The translations under genes and the position numbers were made by a program. From assembly GCA_036381595.1 (NCBI GenBank), contig DASVCN010000024.1, positions 131,320-195,319 of the forward strand: DNA of 64,000 nt, written 5' to 3'. Position 1 is the stretch's first letter. Every line of letters starts with the position of its first letter. This DNA is from Trueperaceae bacterium (GTDB lineage: Bacteria > Deinococcota > Deinococci > Deinococcales > Trueperaceae). Below the pieces are notes generated by a model. That model was not told the DNA's origin. It did no database searches and saw only the letters and a list, made by a program, of their open reading frames with translations. Positions 42,464-51,411 of the stretch are shown here, in pieces.

Positions 42464-44427
42464 TGGCCGACGTCAACCTGCCGAAAGGGCCCCTCACCGA
42501 CATGAGCGACCGCCGCTACACGGTCGAGGAAGCCAAGGCGGAGCACCGCGAGCAGCGCCGTCACCGTCGCAAGGAGCTGCGCCGCGAAGGCGACTTCGAC
42601 GAGGACGGGCAGGCGTTCAAGAAGGCGTTCGACGGGCAGATAATGCGGCGGCTCCTCCGCTACCTGAAGCCGTACCGCTGGCAACTCTTCTTCGGAGTGC
42701 TGCTGCTGCTCTCCTACAGCGTCCTCGTGCCCGCGTTCCCGTCTCTAATCGCGCGCGCGGTCGACAACTACATCGTGGCCAACCGCGCGCCCTTCAACGG
42801 CTGGACCATCGATCAGCGGCTCGACGGCCTCACCACGATCGTGCTCATCTACGTGGGGCTACGACTGCTGAACTTCGGATTGCGCTACGGCTACACGTAC
42901 CTCGTATCCTGGCTGGGCCAGCACGTCATCTACGACATCCGCGAGGAGATCTTCACCAAGGTACAGAGGCTCCACCTCGGCTTCTTCGACCGCACCCCGG
43001 TCGGCCGACTGATCACCCGCATCACCAGCGACGTGGACGCCATCCAGCAGATGATGACCAACGGCGTGGTGGGACTGATCGCCGACGTCGGCCTCATCGT
43101 TGGCCTGATGGTCTACATGTTCAGCATCAACTGGCAGTTGGCCCTGATCACGCTGACGGTCATGCCCCTGCTCTTCCTCTCGCTGAACTTCCTGCGAACC
43201 CGCATCCGCGACGCCTACCGGACGGTGAGACTCCGCATAAGCCGCTCCAACGCCTACTTAGCGGAGAACCTCGAGGGGATGCGAACGGTTCAGCTGTTCA
43301 ACCGCGAGACGCGCAACCAGCAGGCGTTCGACCGCATCAACCTGGGGCTGCTCGACGCCCAGGTCGAACAGGTCCGCTGGTTCAGCCTCTTCTTCCCCGC
43401 AGTGCAGCTCGTCGGTGGGATCTCGACCGCCCTGATCCTCTACTACACGGCCCGGCAACTGCTTGGGCCCGGCTTCTCCGAAGCGGTCACGATCGGGGTG
43501 TTCATCGCCTTCAACCAGTACAGCACGATGTTCTTCCGCCCCCTTCAGGACCTCTCTGACAAGTACAACATCATGCAGGCGGCGATGGCCTCGAGCGAGA
43601 GGATCTTCGGCCTGCTCGACACGCCGGAGCTCGTGGCCGACCCCGCGGATCCGCTCGGCTTCGACAGCGGGTTCCGCGGCGAGGTCGAGTTCGACCACGT
43701 ATGGTTCGCCTACCAGAACGAAGAGTGGGTCCTGCGCGACCTCTCCTTCGAGATCGCGCCCGGCGAATCGGTGGCGTTCGTGGGTCACACCGGGGCCGGC
43801 AAGACCACCATCATCAGCCTCGTCTCGCGCTTCTACGATGTGCAGCGCGGAGCGGTGCGGATCGACGGCAAGGACGTGCGCGAGTACGAGCAGATCGACC
43901 TGAGGCGGCACGTGGGGATCGTCCTGCAGGACCCGTTCCTCTTCACGGGCACGGTGCGCAGCAACATCACTCTGGGGGACGACACCATCCCGCTCGAGCA
44001 GGTCATCGAGGCGGCGAAGTTCGTGAACGCCCACTCGTTCATCGAGCACCTCCCGCGAGGCTACGACACACCTGTGCGGGAGCGCGGAGCCGGCTTCTCG
44101 ACCGGCCAGAAGCAGCTCATCGCCTTCGCCCGGGCGCTCGTGCAGAACCCCGACATCCTGCTCGTGCTGGATGAAGCGACCGCCAACATCGACACCGAGA
44201 CCGAGGAGCTCATCCAGGATGCGCTGGAGAAGCTCATGCAGGGGCGCACGACGATCATAATCGCGCACCGGCTCTCGACGATCCAGGACGTGGACCGGAT
44301 CATGGTGATGCGCAAGGGCAAACTGATCGAGCAGGGGAACCATTACGAGCTGCTCGAGCAGGGCGGCTACTACCGGCGGCTCTACGAACTCCAGTACCAG
44401 GGTCAGGAGGAGCGGAGCGAGGCGTAA
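42463..44427 (+). CDS. Heterodimeric ABC exporter, catalytic subunit
   Basis: The protein has 654 residues: a charged N-terminal extension of about 60 residues (VEEAKAEHREQRRHRRKELR), six transmembrane helices (about 65-370), then an ATPase domain. Walker A GHTGAGKTT and Walker B LLVLDEATANID with the catalytic Glu are canonical, but the signature is FSTGQKQ instead of LSGGQ. Combined with its partner, one nucleotide site is therefore canonical (this Walker A/B with the partner's LSGGQ) and the other degenerate, matching the TM287/288 and BmrCD arrangement. Stop lies 160 bases before a strong terminator. Confidence 0.92.
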   Translation: MADVNLPKGPLTDMSDRRYTVEEAKAEHREQRRHRRKELRREGDFDEDGQAFKKAFDGQIMRRLLRYLKPYRWQLFFGVLLLLSYSVLVPAFPSLIARAVDNYIVANRAPFNGWTIDQRLDGLTTIVLIYVGLRLLNFGLRYGYTYLVSWLGQHVIYDIREEIFTKVQRLHLGFFDRTPVGRLITRITSDVDAIQQMMTNGVVGLIADVGLIVGLMVYMFSINWQLALITLTVMPLLFLSLNFLRTRIRDAYRTVRLRISRSNAYLAENLEGMRTVQLFNRETRNQQAFDRINLGLLDAQVEQVRWFSLFFPAVQLVGGISTALILYYTARQLLGPGFSEAVTIGVFIAFNQYSTMFFRPLQDLSDKYNIMQAAMASSERIFGLLDTPELVADPADPLGFDSGFRGEVEFDHVWFAYQNEEWVLRDLSFEIAPGESVAFVGHTGAGKTTIISLVSRFYDVQRGAVRIDGKDVREYEQIDLRRHVGIVLQDPFLFTGTVRSNITLGDDTIPLEQVIEAAKFVNAHSFIEHLPRGYDTPVRERGAGFSTGQKQLIAFARALVQNPDILLVLDEATANIDTETEELIQDALEKLMQGRTTIIIAHRLSTIQDVDRIMVMRKGKLIEQGNHYELLEQGGYYRRLYELQYQGQEERSEA

Positions 44428-44586
44428 GGGCAGAGTGGTGTCTCCGCCTGCAGAGCACTCACGTTCATCTCACCCCTACTTACAGTTTCGGTCGCCGCTT
44501 GCCCCTAAACTCGGCCTTCAAGGGCAAGGCAGCACCCTCCCGGAACGACTCACAGTCCTGGCGGAAGCAGGACGACCCCTCCAAGG

Positions 44587-44626
44587 AAGAGAAGCGAGAC
44601 CGGACGCCCTTCCGGTCTCTTCTCTT
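44587..44626. terminator. Strong bidirectional terminator
   Basis: Two stacked stems, AAGAGAA / TTCTCTT and GAGACCGGA / TCCGGTCTC, with a 2-base bulge and a 6-base loop. It ends with TTCTCTTT on the plus strand and begins with A-rich sequence that gives T-rich on the minus strand. Sits between the convergent ABC operon and the exported-protein gene. Confidence 0.8.
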
Positions 44627-44670
44627 TGGATCGGTTGCCGGACCTCGCCGGCGCACCCCTCCGTCTCGGA

Positions 44671-45159
44671 TCAGTCGTCCTGGTCCACCTGCACCCGGTA
44701 GAAGAACGTTTCCTCCTGGCCGGGCTCCATCGGAACGAGCAGAGTCCAGCGGATGGCGTCGTACGTGTTCGGCTCCGCCACCTCGCGGTCTTCGCTTTCT
44801 CCCACCATCACCGGTTCGGCCGAGTACTCGTTGCTCCCGGGAGCGGAGTACTCGGTGAGCACCCGTTCGGAAGCGGGGGTTGCCGAGTTGGGCACGTACG
44901 AGGTGCCCTCGGGGATGGGACCGATGATCTCGACGATTCCCTCGGGCAGCGTCTCCTCGCTCCGGTTTATCGCGGTGATGCGGTATTCGACGATCTGCCC
45001 CGGCCTGGCGGTGGTCGCGGGACGCAGCTGTTCGTCTCCCTGGACCACGCTCACGAGGAAGGTCTCTATGCGGATTTCTATCGGGTTCTGCGCGGCCTCC
45101 TGAGCGAATGTCAGGCCCACCAGCGTCAGCGATACGAGTAGCAGCGCAAGACGTTTCAT
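44671..45159 (-). CDS. Exported protein with single DUF11/CARDB-like domain
   Basis: The protein has 162 residues with a clear signal peptide (KRLALLLVSLTLVGLTFAQ). The mature part reads as one Ig-like beta-sandwich: TARPGQIVEYRITAINRSEE, LPEGIVEIIGPIPEGTSYVP and WTLLVPMEPGQEETFFYRVQV are the typical strands of DUF11-type conserved-repeat domains found in surface proteins. No anchor or cysteine, so it is probably secreted or periplasmic. ATG is 6 bases after TATCTT, suggesting a leaderless mRNA. The frame stays open upstream of the ATG but lacks a start signal there. Confidence 0.75.
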   Translation of the reverse strand: MKRLALLLVSLTLVGLTFAQEAAQNPIEIRIETFLVSVVQGDEQLRPATTARPGQIVEYRITAINRSEETLPEGIVEIIGPIPEGTSYVPNSATPASERVLTEYSAPGSNEYSAEPVMVGESEDREVAEPNTYDAIRWTLLVPMEPGQEETFFYRVQVDQDD

Positions 45160-45165
45160 CGGCCC

Positions 45166-45171
45166 AAGATA
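45166..45171 (-). promoter_or_regulatory. -10 motif of leaderless promoter for exported DUF11-like gene
   Basis: TATCTT on the minus strand ends 6 bases before the ATG at 45159. An inverted repeat CTTAA-N8-TTAAG at 45203-45220 lies upstream in an unusually AT-rich patch. Confidence 0.5.
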
Positions 45172-45272
45172 ACAGGGACGAATGACAAACTGTTGAGCAG
45201 TTCTTAAAGTTGCGCTTAAGGCTCGAAGCGGAGTAGGCCTCGCGGATCGGCCCGGTGTGCAGCGCCCTCCAC

Positions 45273-45300
45273 TTGCCCGCCGCGGCCCCTCTGTTATACT
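45273..45300 (+). promoter_or_regulatory. Promoter of tRNA-Ala
   Basis: TTGCCC (-35), 16-bp spacer, TATACT (-10) ending 50 bases before the mature tRNA. Confidence 0.6.
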
Positions 45301-45350
45301 GGCGGTCGCTCGCAAGCGGCCTGGGCCGTGGAGGGCGCGATATCCCGTAA

Positions 45351-45426
45351 GGGGCCGTGGCGCAGTTGGGAGCGCGCGTGAATCGCACTCACGAGGTCAG
45401 GGGTTCGAATCCCCTCGGCTCCACCA
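45351..45426 (+). tRNA. tRNA-Ala (anticodon CGC)
   Basis: A 76-base gene with encoded CCA. Acceptor stem GGGGCCG / CGGCTCC contains the G3-U70 wobble pair that identifies alanine tRNAs. The D stem GCGC, anticodon stem CGTGA / TCACG and T stem AGGGG / CCCCT all pair. The anticodon loop ATCGCAC places CGC at positions 34-36, reading GCG. Confidence 0.95.
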
Positions 45427-45437
45427 TCTGAAAATGT

Positions 45438-45470
45438 CGTAGGGCGTGAGCTCCTGGCTCGCGCCCTACG
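45438..45470. terminator. Terminator after tRNA-Ala, shared with convergent gene
   Basis: A 9-bp stem CGTAGGGCG / CGCCCTACG with a further GAGC / GCTC pairing inside. It lies 11 bases after the tRNA CCA and one base beyond the stop of the convergent HD-GYP gene, so it probably serves both strands. Confidence 0.75.
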
Positions 45471-45471
45471 T

Positions 45472-46503
45472 TCAGTTCGGTCCGCTCAGCGACCTGCCTT
45501 GGGAGTGGAGGGGGAGCCTGGGCTGCTCGGCCGCGGCCTCGGGCTGGCTGGCGACCTGTACCCTGCCCTCCTCGAAGAGGCGGCAGTAGGTCTCGACCAG
45601 CGCCGGGTCGAACTGGCTGCCGGCGCCGCTGCGCAACTCCTCGACGGCGTCCTGCCGGCTTAGCGCCTTCCGGTAGGGGCGGTCGCTCGAGAGTGCCTCG
45701 AAAACGTCGACCACGGCCAGGATCCGGCCGAAGAGTGGTATGTCCTCGCCGCGCAGGCCGCCAGGGTAGCCCGAGCCGTCCCAACGCTCGTGATGAGCGC
45801 CGACTCCCTCCGCAACGCGGCGGAAACTGTCGATGGAGCTGAGCAGGTTCGCGCCCAGCCTGGCATGGCGCCGCATCACCAGGTACTCCTCGAGGGTCAA
45901 CCCGCCCGGCTTGCGGAGTATCTCCCGGGGGACGGTCACCTTGCCGATGTCGTGGAGCAGACCCGCCCAGTACAGCTCCTCCAGCTCACGGTCCCTGAGA
46001 CCGAGGGCCTCGCCGAGGGTCCGCGAGTTGGCGGCGACCCGGTCGCAGTGCTCACCGTCGGGTTCGTCTTCGGTCTCGACGGCGACCGCGAAGCTCTTGA
46101 GTGCGGTGATCTGGGTGCGGATGAGGCTGCGCCGGCGCTCGTCCACGAGCCCCAGCAGGCGTCCCGAGATGCCGGCGACGACCAGGTAGAAGAGCTGCCG
46201 CGAGATCCAGGAGAGGTCTCCCAGGGCAGCGAACGTCGTAAGCGGGCTCAGTGCCAGACCGGCAGCCGCGGCGACGACCAGCGCTCCGCGCAAGCCGAAG
46301 AAGTAGGCGCCCACGATGATGGGCACGTACATGCCGTGTACTGTCACCTCTGCGAGGGGCGGCCATTGGGCGAGCAACGCGAATGCCAGTAGTGATCCGA
46401 TAACCCAGCCCAATCCAACTCGCTTGCGCCGGATGTCATCGAGGAGATGTGAGCGCGAACTGCGGGCTTGCAGTTCGCCCGGATGAAGTTGACGTGATGC
46501 CAC
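45472..46503 (-). CDS. Membrane HD-GYP cyclic-di-GMP phosphodiesterase
   Basis: The protein has 343 residues. The N-terminal part has four hydrophobic helices (about 28-130: LGWVIGSLLAFALLAQWPPL, VPIIVGAYFFGLRGALVVAA and others). The C-terminal HD-GYP domain keeps the catalytic LLHDIGKV (His-Asp), HHERWDGSGYPGGL (the GYP motif) and VVDVFEALSSDRPYRKAL, so it should hydrolyse c-di-GMP. GTG start with GGAGGAA 5 bases upstream. It is divergent from a membrane GGDEF protein with 253 bp between, a natural make-and-break pair for the same messenger. Confidence 0.9.
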   Translation of the reverse strand: MASRQLHPGELQARSSRSHLLDDIRRKRVGLGWVIGSLLAFALLAQWPPLAEVTVHGMYVPIIVGAYFFGLRGALVVAAAAGLALSPLTTFAALGDLSWISRQLFYLVVAGISGRLLGLVDERRRSLIRTQITALKSFAVAVETEDEPDGEHCDRVAANSRTLGEALGLRDRELEELYWAGLLHDIGKVTVPREILRKPGGLTLEEYLVMRRHARLGANLLSSIDSFRRVAEGVGAHHERWDGSGYPGGLRGEDIPLFGRILAVVDVFEALSSDRPYRKALSRQDAVEELRSGAGSQFDPALVETYCRLFEEGRVQVASQPEAAAEQPRLPLHSQGRSLSGPN

Positions 46504-46756
46504 CGGTATTCCTCCGCCACGAGGATTCCCCCATAGGTCCCTCGTTGGTCGAAGGATTGCAGTTCAGGACTCATTCTGCTGTAACTTTCCCCTCTCGAAC
46601 CCGGTTCGGAGCCTTAACGGAGAAGAGTCACTGCGACGAGCTTCCGGATGCCTTAACGAGCGGCCCGGTAGATGACCACTACGGGGACGCGTGGCGCCAG
46701 TGGATAATGTGAGCACGACGTGCCGGAACAGCCGATACGGTTCGTCAGAGGTGACG

Positions 46757-47605
46757 ATGAACGAGCGTCCAAGCCTGGTGGGGCCGAAGCGGGCTCACCC
46801 CCTTGTCTTGCTGCTGATCGTTCTGCTCGTGCCACTCATCGCCTTCATCGACTACCTGACCGGGCCCGAGCTCGGTTCGTCGCTCTTCTACACGATCCCG
46901 ATAGTCGTGATGGCGCGCATCGCCAGCCGCTTCGCCGCCTGGGCGACGCTGGTACTGGCCGCGCTCGGCTGGATGACGGTCGACGTCCTCACCACGCCGA
47001 GCTATACGGGGATCCTCATACCGCTGTGGAATACCCTCACCCGGGTCGCCTTCTTCACGCTCGCCCTGGTCGTGGTGAGGAACACCCAGCAGGAGTTGCG
47101 TTCTGCCCGCATCATGGCGCTGAGCGACCCGCTCACGGGGCTTCCGAACAGACAGTATCTGCTGATCATGCTCGGGGCCGCGCGGGCAAGGCTCGAGCGC
47201 TACGGTTCACCTCTAACCCTGGCCTTCATGGACGTGGACGACTTCAAGCCGGTCAACGACCGTCACGGGCACCTGGCCGGCGACAAGTTGCTCCAGGAGA
47301 TCGCCACCGTTCTCGTGGAGGAGGTGCGCGATACCGACACGGTGGCGCGGATCGGCGGCGACGAATTCCTGATCCTCCTGCCCGACGCTCCCGCTCCGAC
47401 CGCCAGTCAGATTCTCGAGCGGGTACGCAACGCGCTCGCCAAGATACGCCTACCCGAGGGCAGCGCCGTCTCCTTCAGCATCGGCGCCTGCACCTTCCTC
47501 GAGGCAGGCGAGTCGATAGAGGCCATGCTTCGGCGGGCCGACGAGCAGATGTACCGGGTGAAACGATCGGGCAAAGACGCGGTGAGGATAGAAGAGGTCG
47601 GCTGA
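46757..47605 (+). CDS. Membrane GGDEF diguanylate cyclase
   Basis: The protein has 282 residues. Four or five N-terminal hydrophobic helices (about 15-115) are followed by a GGDEF domain: DPLTGLPNRQYLL opens it, and the active site is intact (ARIGGDEFLILLP). An RxxD sequence (RDTD) lies five residues before GGDEF, the position of the product-inhibition I site. It should make c-di-GMP at the membrane. AGAGGTG precedes the ATG at 46757; an in-frame start at 46691 is less likely. Divergent from the HD-GYP gene. Confidence 0.9.
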   Translation: MNERPSLVGPKRAHPLVLLLIVLLVPLIAFIDYLTGPELGSSLFYTIPIVVMARIASRFAAWATLVLAALGWMTVDVLTTPSYTGILIPLWNTLTRVAFFTLALVVVRNTQQELRSARIMALSDPLTGLPNRQYLLIMLGAARARLERYGSPLTLAFMDVDDFKPVNDRHGHLAGDKLLQEIATVLVEEVRDTDTVARIGGDEFLILLPDAPAPTASQILERVRNALAKIRLPEGSAVSFSIGACTFLEAGESIEAMLRRADEQMYRVKRSGKDAVRIEEVG

Positions 47606-47743
47606 AATCGTGAAGGATCGGCCGGGAGCGGTGGCGACCTGTAGACCAACCGACACTCGCTCGGCCCGAGGCCGACATAGAGTAGCGCAATGCCTCCGCC
47701 GGTCCCGTCCGGCCTGCTGCCCTCAGATCCCTTCGGAGGTCCG

Positions 47744-48559
47744 ATGAGCTACGTCAGTGGCACGATAGAGGGCTTGAGTGAAGAGGCGGAAGTCTTCTAC
47801 TGCAAGGTATTGAGAACGTTGCGGGATCACGAGATCAGGTTCCTGGTCGGGGGTTCGTACGCCGCCCACCACTACACCGGCAGGATCCCGCACACCAAAG
47901 ACCTCGACATCTTCCTGCCGCCATCTCAGGTGGACCGGGCATTGGAGGCTCTCGCCTGTAGCGGTCTCGAAACCGAGAAGACATACCCGTTCTGGATCGC
48001 CAAGGCGTGCGACGGCGCTCACTTCGTCGACGTCATCTACCGGGCGGCGAGCGGTTTGTGGGAGGTCGAGGAGGAGTGGCTCGGTCGCGGGGAACCGAGC
48101 GAACTCTGGGGCGTTGCCGCCAATGTGGCCGGCGTCGAGGAGCTGATCTGGACGAAGGCGGCACTGATGGACCGGACCCGCTTCGACGGCAACGATGTCA
48201 TCCATCTCCTCCAGGCCAGGGCGCACGAACTCGACTGGGAACGGCTCAGGCGGCTGGCGGGCGACAACTGGCGGATCCTGCTCGCCCACCTGACGATGTT
48301 CGGCTACGTCTATCCCGACCTGATCCCGCTGGTCCCGAAGCACCTCCTGGCCGAGCTCTCCCTCCACCTGTTGAGTGACAGAGGCGAGGTCGCAGAGAGG
48401 GATGTGTCCCTCTGCCGGGGAACGCTCATCTCGAATAGCCAGTACATATACGACGTAGAGGAGTTGGGTTACCACGACGCCCGCCTGCAGCCGTGGGGAC
48501 GGTTGACGCCCGAAGAACTGAGGCCGTGGGTCGACGCCGTCAAGCGGGGGGATACCTGA
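47744..48559 (+). CDS. Nucleotidyltransferase-superfamily protein (AbiEii/MNT-like)
   Basis: A protein of about 271 residues. The N-terminal region FLVGGSYAAHHYTGRIPHTK followed by DLDIFL matches the GG/GS...DxD pattern of the polymerase-beta nucleotidyltransferase fold; helical segments follow. Similar domains occur as AbiEii-type toxins and as tRNA- or antibiotic-modifying enzymes. No partner antitoxin gene lies next to it, so I do not call it a toxin. GGAGGT just upstream of the ATG at 47744 supports this start. A longer frame begins at 47690, about 6 bases after a TAGAGT -10-like motif, so that ATG is also possible. Confidence 0.7.
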   Translation: MSYVSGTIEGLSEEAEVFYCKVLRTLRDHEIRFLVGGSYAAHHYTGRIPHTKDLDIFLPPSQVDRALEALACSGLETEKTYPFWIAKACDGAHFVDVIYRAASGLWEVEEEWLGRGEPSELWGVAANVAGVEELIWTKAALMDRTRFDGNDVIHLLQARAHELDWERLRRLAGDNWRILLAHLTMFGYVYPDLIPLVPKHLLAELSLHLLSDRGEVAERDVSLCRGTLISNSQYIYDVEELGYHDARLQPWGRLTPEELRPWVDAVKRGDT

Positions 48560-48604
48560 CGAGCGATACTGGCAACCGGAACCGCCGGGATGCATCCTCA
48601 GCGC

Positions 48605-48634
48605 TTGAACCAGCGGGCGCACAACCGCTATATT
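48605..48634 (+). promoter_or_regulatory. Promoter of tRNA-Lys
   Basis: TTGAAC (-35), 18-bp spacer, TATATT (-10) ending 12 bases before the tRNA. Confidence 0.6.
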
Positions 48635-48646
48635 GGCAAGTTGCTT

Positions 48647-48722
<76 letters not shown>

Positions 48723-48736
48723 GGTGAAAGCAGGCA

Positions 48737-48763
48737 GGGACGAGCGAAGCACGTGCTCGTCCC
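48737..48763. terminator. Terminator after tRNA-Lys
   Basis: A 9-bp stem GGGACGAGC / GCTCGTCCC followed by TTCTTC, 14 bases after the tRNA. Confidence 0.8.
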
Positions 48764-48940
48764 TTCTTCGTCGGCTCGTGGACGCCTTCTCGCCCCTTGT
48801 GCGTCGGCTCCCGGGCCCCTTTCCTGACACTTCTTCCCCGCTCACCGTCACGGACCCCCCGCGAGGATCACGAGTAGCGGCTGCCCCGCTACGGAATGCG
48901 CTTAGCCTGCCATCCGGGATCCCTGGTCTGGAGCGACAGC

Positions 48941-49903
48941 TCAACCGCACTCGCCTTCACCCTCGTCTCGAACGGCCTCTCCATCCGTTGCCAAGAAGCG
49001 CCAGTCGTAGTCGTGCTCCTTCAACTCCAGGACCAGCACGCCGAACGTGTCGTCATAGCTGACCGCGCTCCCCTCACGGGCGTCCTCGAGGTCGTAGAGC
49101 GTGCTACCACCCGTGCCGACGACGAACTGACGTATCCCGTCGGCAGCCGGTTCACCTGCTGAGTTCATCGGGACGAAGCGCTCGTAATCGTGATCGTGTC
49201 CCGAGAGGACGAGATCAGCCCCGAACTCCTGCAACAGCTGCCAGATATCCGCCATCTTCCGCTCGTCACCGTGCCTGCCTGATGAGAATCTCGGGTGATG
49301 CCAGTAGGCGAGGATGCAGCTGGTGGAGGTGTGCTCCAGGTCGTTTCGCAACCACTCGTACTCCGGGGAGCCTGAACCGCAACCGCCCTCCAGAAATTTG
49401 CAATCGGAGTCGATGGCGTAGAGGCGCCACGCCCCGAGGTCGAAGGCGTACCAGCTCTTGTCAGGTTCGCCGGTTCGACCACCGAAGTAGGCGAAGTAGC
49501 CTGCCGCGTCTTTCGTCTCGTACTCGTGATTGCCGGGGACGGGATGAGTGATGTCCAGAAACCGTCCCCAGAACTCCTCGTATCGCTCCCGGAACGCGTC
49601 CAGCGTGCCCTTCTCGTACTGGGCGTCGCCCAGTACGAGAACGCTGTCGGGGTCGGCCATTCGAACGAGTTCAGCTGTATCGCCCATCCGGCAGGCGGTT
49701 TCGGTTGTCTCCTCGTGCGCGCCGCAGGTGATATCTCCGGCTGCTACCACGGTGACTACTGAAGCGGTGCTCTGATCTGTCTCCTTCTCCTCCTGGGCCA
49801 GCCCCTCCGACTGCTGCGCCGGGGTTGGGTTTGCGGCGAGGGTGAAGACGGTCAAGGTGACGATCAGCAGCCTGGCTACGCTCGCGGCCGCGTTCGTACT
49901 CAT
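48941..49903 (-). CDS. Exported metallophosphoesterase (purple-acid-phosphatase-like)
   Basis: The protein has 320 residues with a signal peptide (RLLIVTLTVFTLAANPTPAQ). Calcineurin-like metal-binding blocks are visible in order: AAGDITC (DxT variant of the DxH block), VLGDAQYEKG (GDxxY), VPGNHEYE (GNHE), AYWHHPRFSS (HHP) and VLSGHDHDYER (GHxHxYER). This set is that of purple-acid-phosphatase-type enzymes acting outside the cytoplasm. The substrate is unknown. The ATG lies 9 bases after TAACCT. 218 bp separate its stop from the tRNA-Lys gene and contain nothing recognised beyond the tRNA terminator. Confidence 0.85.
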   Translation of the reverse strand: MSTNAAASVARLLIVTLTVFTLAANPTPAQQSEGLAQEEKETDQSTASVVTVVAAGDITCGAHEETTETACRMGDTAELVRMADPDSVLVLGDAQYEKGTLDAFRERYEEFWGRFLDITHPVPGNHEYETKDAAGYFAYFGGRTGEPDKSWYAFDLGAWRLYAIDSDCKFLEGGCGSGSPEYEWLRNDLEHTSTSCILAYWHHPRFSSGRHGDERKMADIWQLLQEFGADLVLSGHDHDYERFVPMNSAGEPAADGIRQFVVGTGGSTLYDLEDAREGSAVSYDDTFGVLVLELKEHDYDWRFLATDGEAVRDEGEGECG

Positions 49904-49912
49904 CAGGGTCCG

Positions 49913-49918
49913 AGGTTA
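49913..49918 (-). promoter_or_regulatory. -10-like motif before phosphoesterase gene
   Basis: TAACCT on the minus strand ends 9 bases before the ATG at 49903, in the same leaderless layout as other genes here. Confidence 0.35.
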
Positions 49919-49960
49919 TCTCGAGAAATGCTGAGAATGTGCAGAGTTCTGCCTTCTAGT

Positions 49961-51046
49961 TCAACTGCTCACGCTCGGGAGGAAGAAGAAGGCTGTCGCC
50001 ACGATCAGGTATACACCGAGAAGCATCAAGCCCTCGAGCCAGTTGGTCTCGCCGTCGCGGGCTACTGAGTTCGCGATCAGGACGGCACCCGCCAGCGTGA
50101 CCAATTCGAGCGGATTGTGCAGCACCAGGTCCATGGGTTTGCCGATCAGGAAAGACAGGACTACCAGCAGGGGCCCCACCAGCAGCGCCACCTGGATCGT
50201 CGAGCCGAGAGCGATGGTCACCGCGAGGTCCATCTTGCCCTTCATGGCGAACAGCACGGCGGCGGCATGCTCGGCCGCGTTGCCGACGATAGGGATGATG
50301 ATAATGCCGACGAAGTACTCGGAAAGTCCCACGGCGCGTGTGAAGCCCTCTAGCGAACCCACCAGGAACTCGGCCATGAACGCGACTAGGACGGTCGCGA
50401 CGACGAGGGTGGAAAGCGCGGCGAATGGGCTTGCCGCTTCACCACCGGTCTCGTGGGTCTCGTCGGCCGTAGAGAGCAGGTCGCTGTGGGTCACCAGCGT
50501 GAAGACGAGGTTCGCGGTGTAGAGGATGATCAGCACGATGGCGACTCCCAGTGCGAGCCGTGCGTCATCGACGCGTATCGCACTGCTCTCCACGCCCAGT
50601 GTCCGTTCGGTGAAGTCGAAGAGCGCCGGGACCATGAAGGCGATCACGGAGATCGTGAGCAAGCTCGCCGTGACCTGCGCGGTACGTGCATTGAAGGTTT
50701 GCGTGGTGTGTCGAAGACCTCCCATGAACAGCGCCATGCCTAGCACCAACAGCAGATTGCCGATGATGGAACCGGAGATCGATGCCTTCACGACGCCGAA
50801 CTTTCCGGCTTCGAGGGCGAAGAAGGCGATTATCAGCTCGCTGGCGTTGCCGAAGGTTGCGTTGAGCAGTCCTCCTACCGTGGAGTTGGTTCTGGCCGCG
50901 AGCCGTTCCGTAGCGTTGCCCAGGAGTCCCGCCAGGGGAAGTATCGCGAGTCCGGCGGAGACGAAGATCGATGCGGGAGATGCCCGGCTGTACTCGAGAT
51001 AGAACGCGATGGGGACGAATGCCAACAGCCAGTAGAGGAGCCTCAT
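49961..51046 (-). CDS. Ca2+/H+ antiporter (CAX family)
   Basis: The protein has 361 residues and about 11 transmembrane helices. The two signature repeats of the CaCA superfamily are seen: GNASELIIAFFALEAGKFGV with SISGSIIGNLLLV in the first half, and GNAAEHAAAVLFAMKGKMDL with ALGSTIQVALLV in the second. The Glu in each GNxxE is the ion-binding residue. It exports Ca2+ in exchange for protons. An acidic cytoplasmic loop (ADETHETGGEA) separates the halves. The ATG is 7 bases after TACCGT. Confidence 0.93.
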   Translation of the reverse strand: MRLLYWLLAFVPIAFYLEYSRASPASIFVSAGLAILPLAGLLGNATERLAARTNSTVGGLLNATFGNASELIIAFFALEAGKFGVVKASISGSIIGNLLLVLGMALFMGGLRHTTQTFNARTAQVTASLLTISVIAFMVPALFDFTERTLGVESSAIRVDDARLALGVAIVLIILYTANLVFTLVTHSDLLSTADETHETGGEAASPFAALSTLVVATVLVAFMAEFLVGSLEGFTRAVGLSEYFVGIIIIPIVGNAAEHAAAVLFAMKGKMDLAVTIALGSTIQVALLVGPLLVVLSFLIGKPMDLVLHNPLELVTLAGAVLIANSVARDGETNWLEGLMLLGVYLIVATAFFFLPSVSS

Positions 51047-51053
51047 CTGAGCG

Positions 51054-51059
51054 ACGGTA
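51054..51059 (-). promoter_or_regulatory. -10 motif of leaderless promoter for CAX gene
   Basis: TACCGT on the minus strand ends 7 bases before the ATG at 51046. Confidence 0.4.
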
Positions 51060-51411
51060 ACTGTGAAGCCCGCGGGACGACTGGTAGCTCGGCATTACTT
51101 CCTCATGGCACTCCCTCAGTCGCTCTCGGCTGAAGTCGCCGTACTCCTCTGACTCCTATCTGCGGATGCGCGGACGGGGAGAGTTTCGATGGCGCGTCCG
51201 GCGTCTCCGTGGCCGTTGCTTCTTGTCGCTCCCGCCCTGCCTGGCCACGGCGCGGGACTTCGTCACGAGCGAGCCGCATCTGTCCTGGGAATCGTCGGCA
51301 CGCGCCGAGAAATGGTGTACGCTTCGTGCTTGCTTCAGGTGGGTCGCTGTCCCCGGCGCTAGACAGGAACAGCTCCCCCTTGCACCGGCAGAAGTACCCG
51401 AGGAGAAAGAG
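51060..51411. other. Gene-free interval between divergent genes
   Basis: About 350 bases without a credible gene. The frame of the CPBP protease stays open back to 51166, but those residues are Arg/Ser/Cys-rich and unlike the family, and a good ribosome site sits at the internal ATG. No hairpin or repeat was noticed. Confidence 0.5.

Noticed and set aside
47744..48559. Toxin-antitoxin pair (AbiEii-like toxin)
   Set aside because: The nucleotidyltransferase-like gene has no adjacent antitoxin-sized gene; its neighbours are a GGDEF gene and a tRNA.
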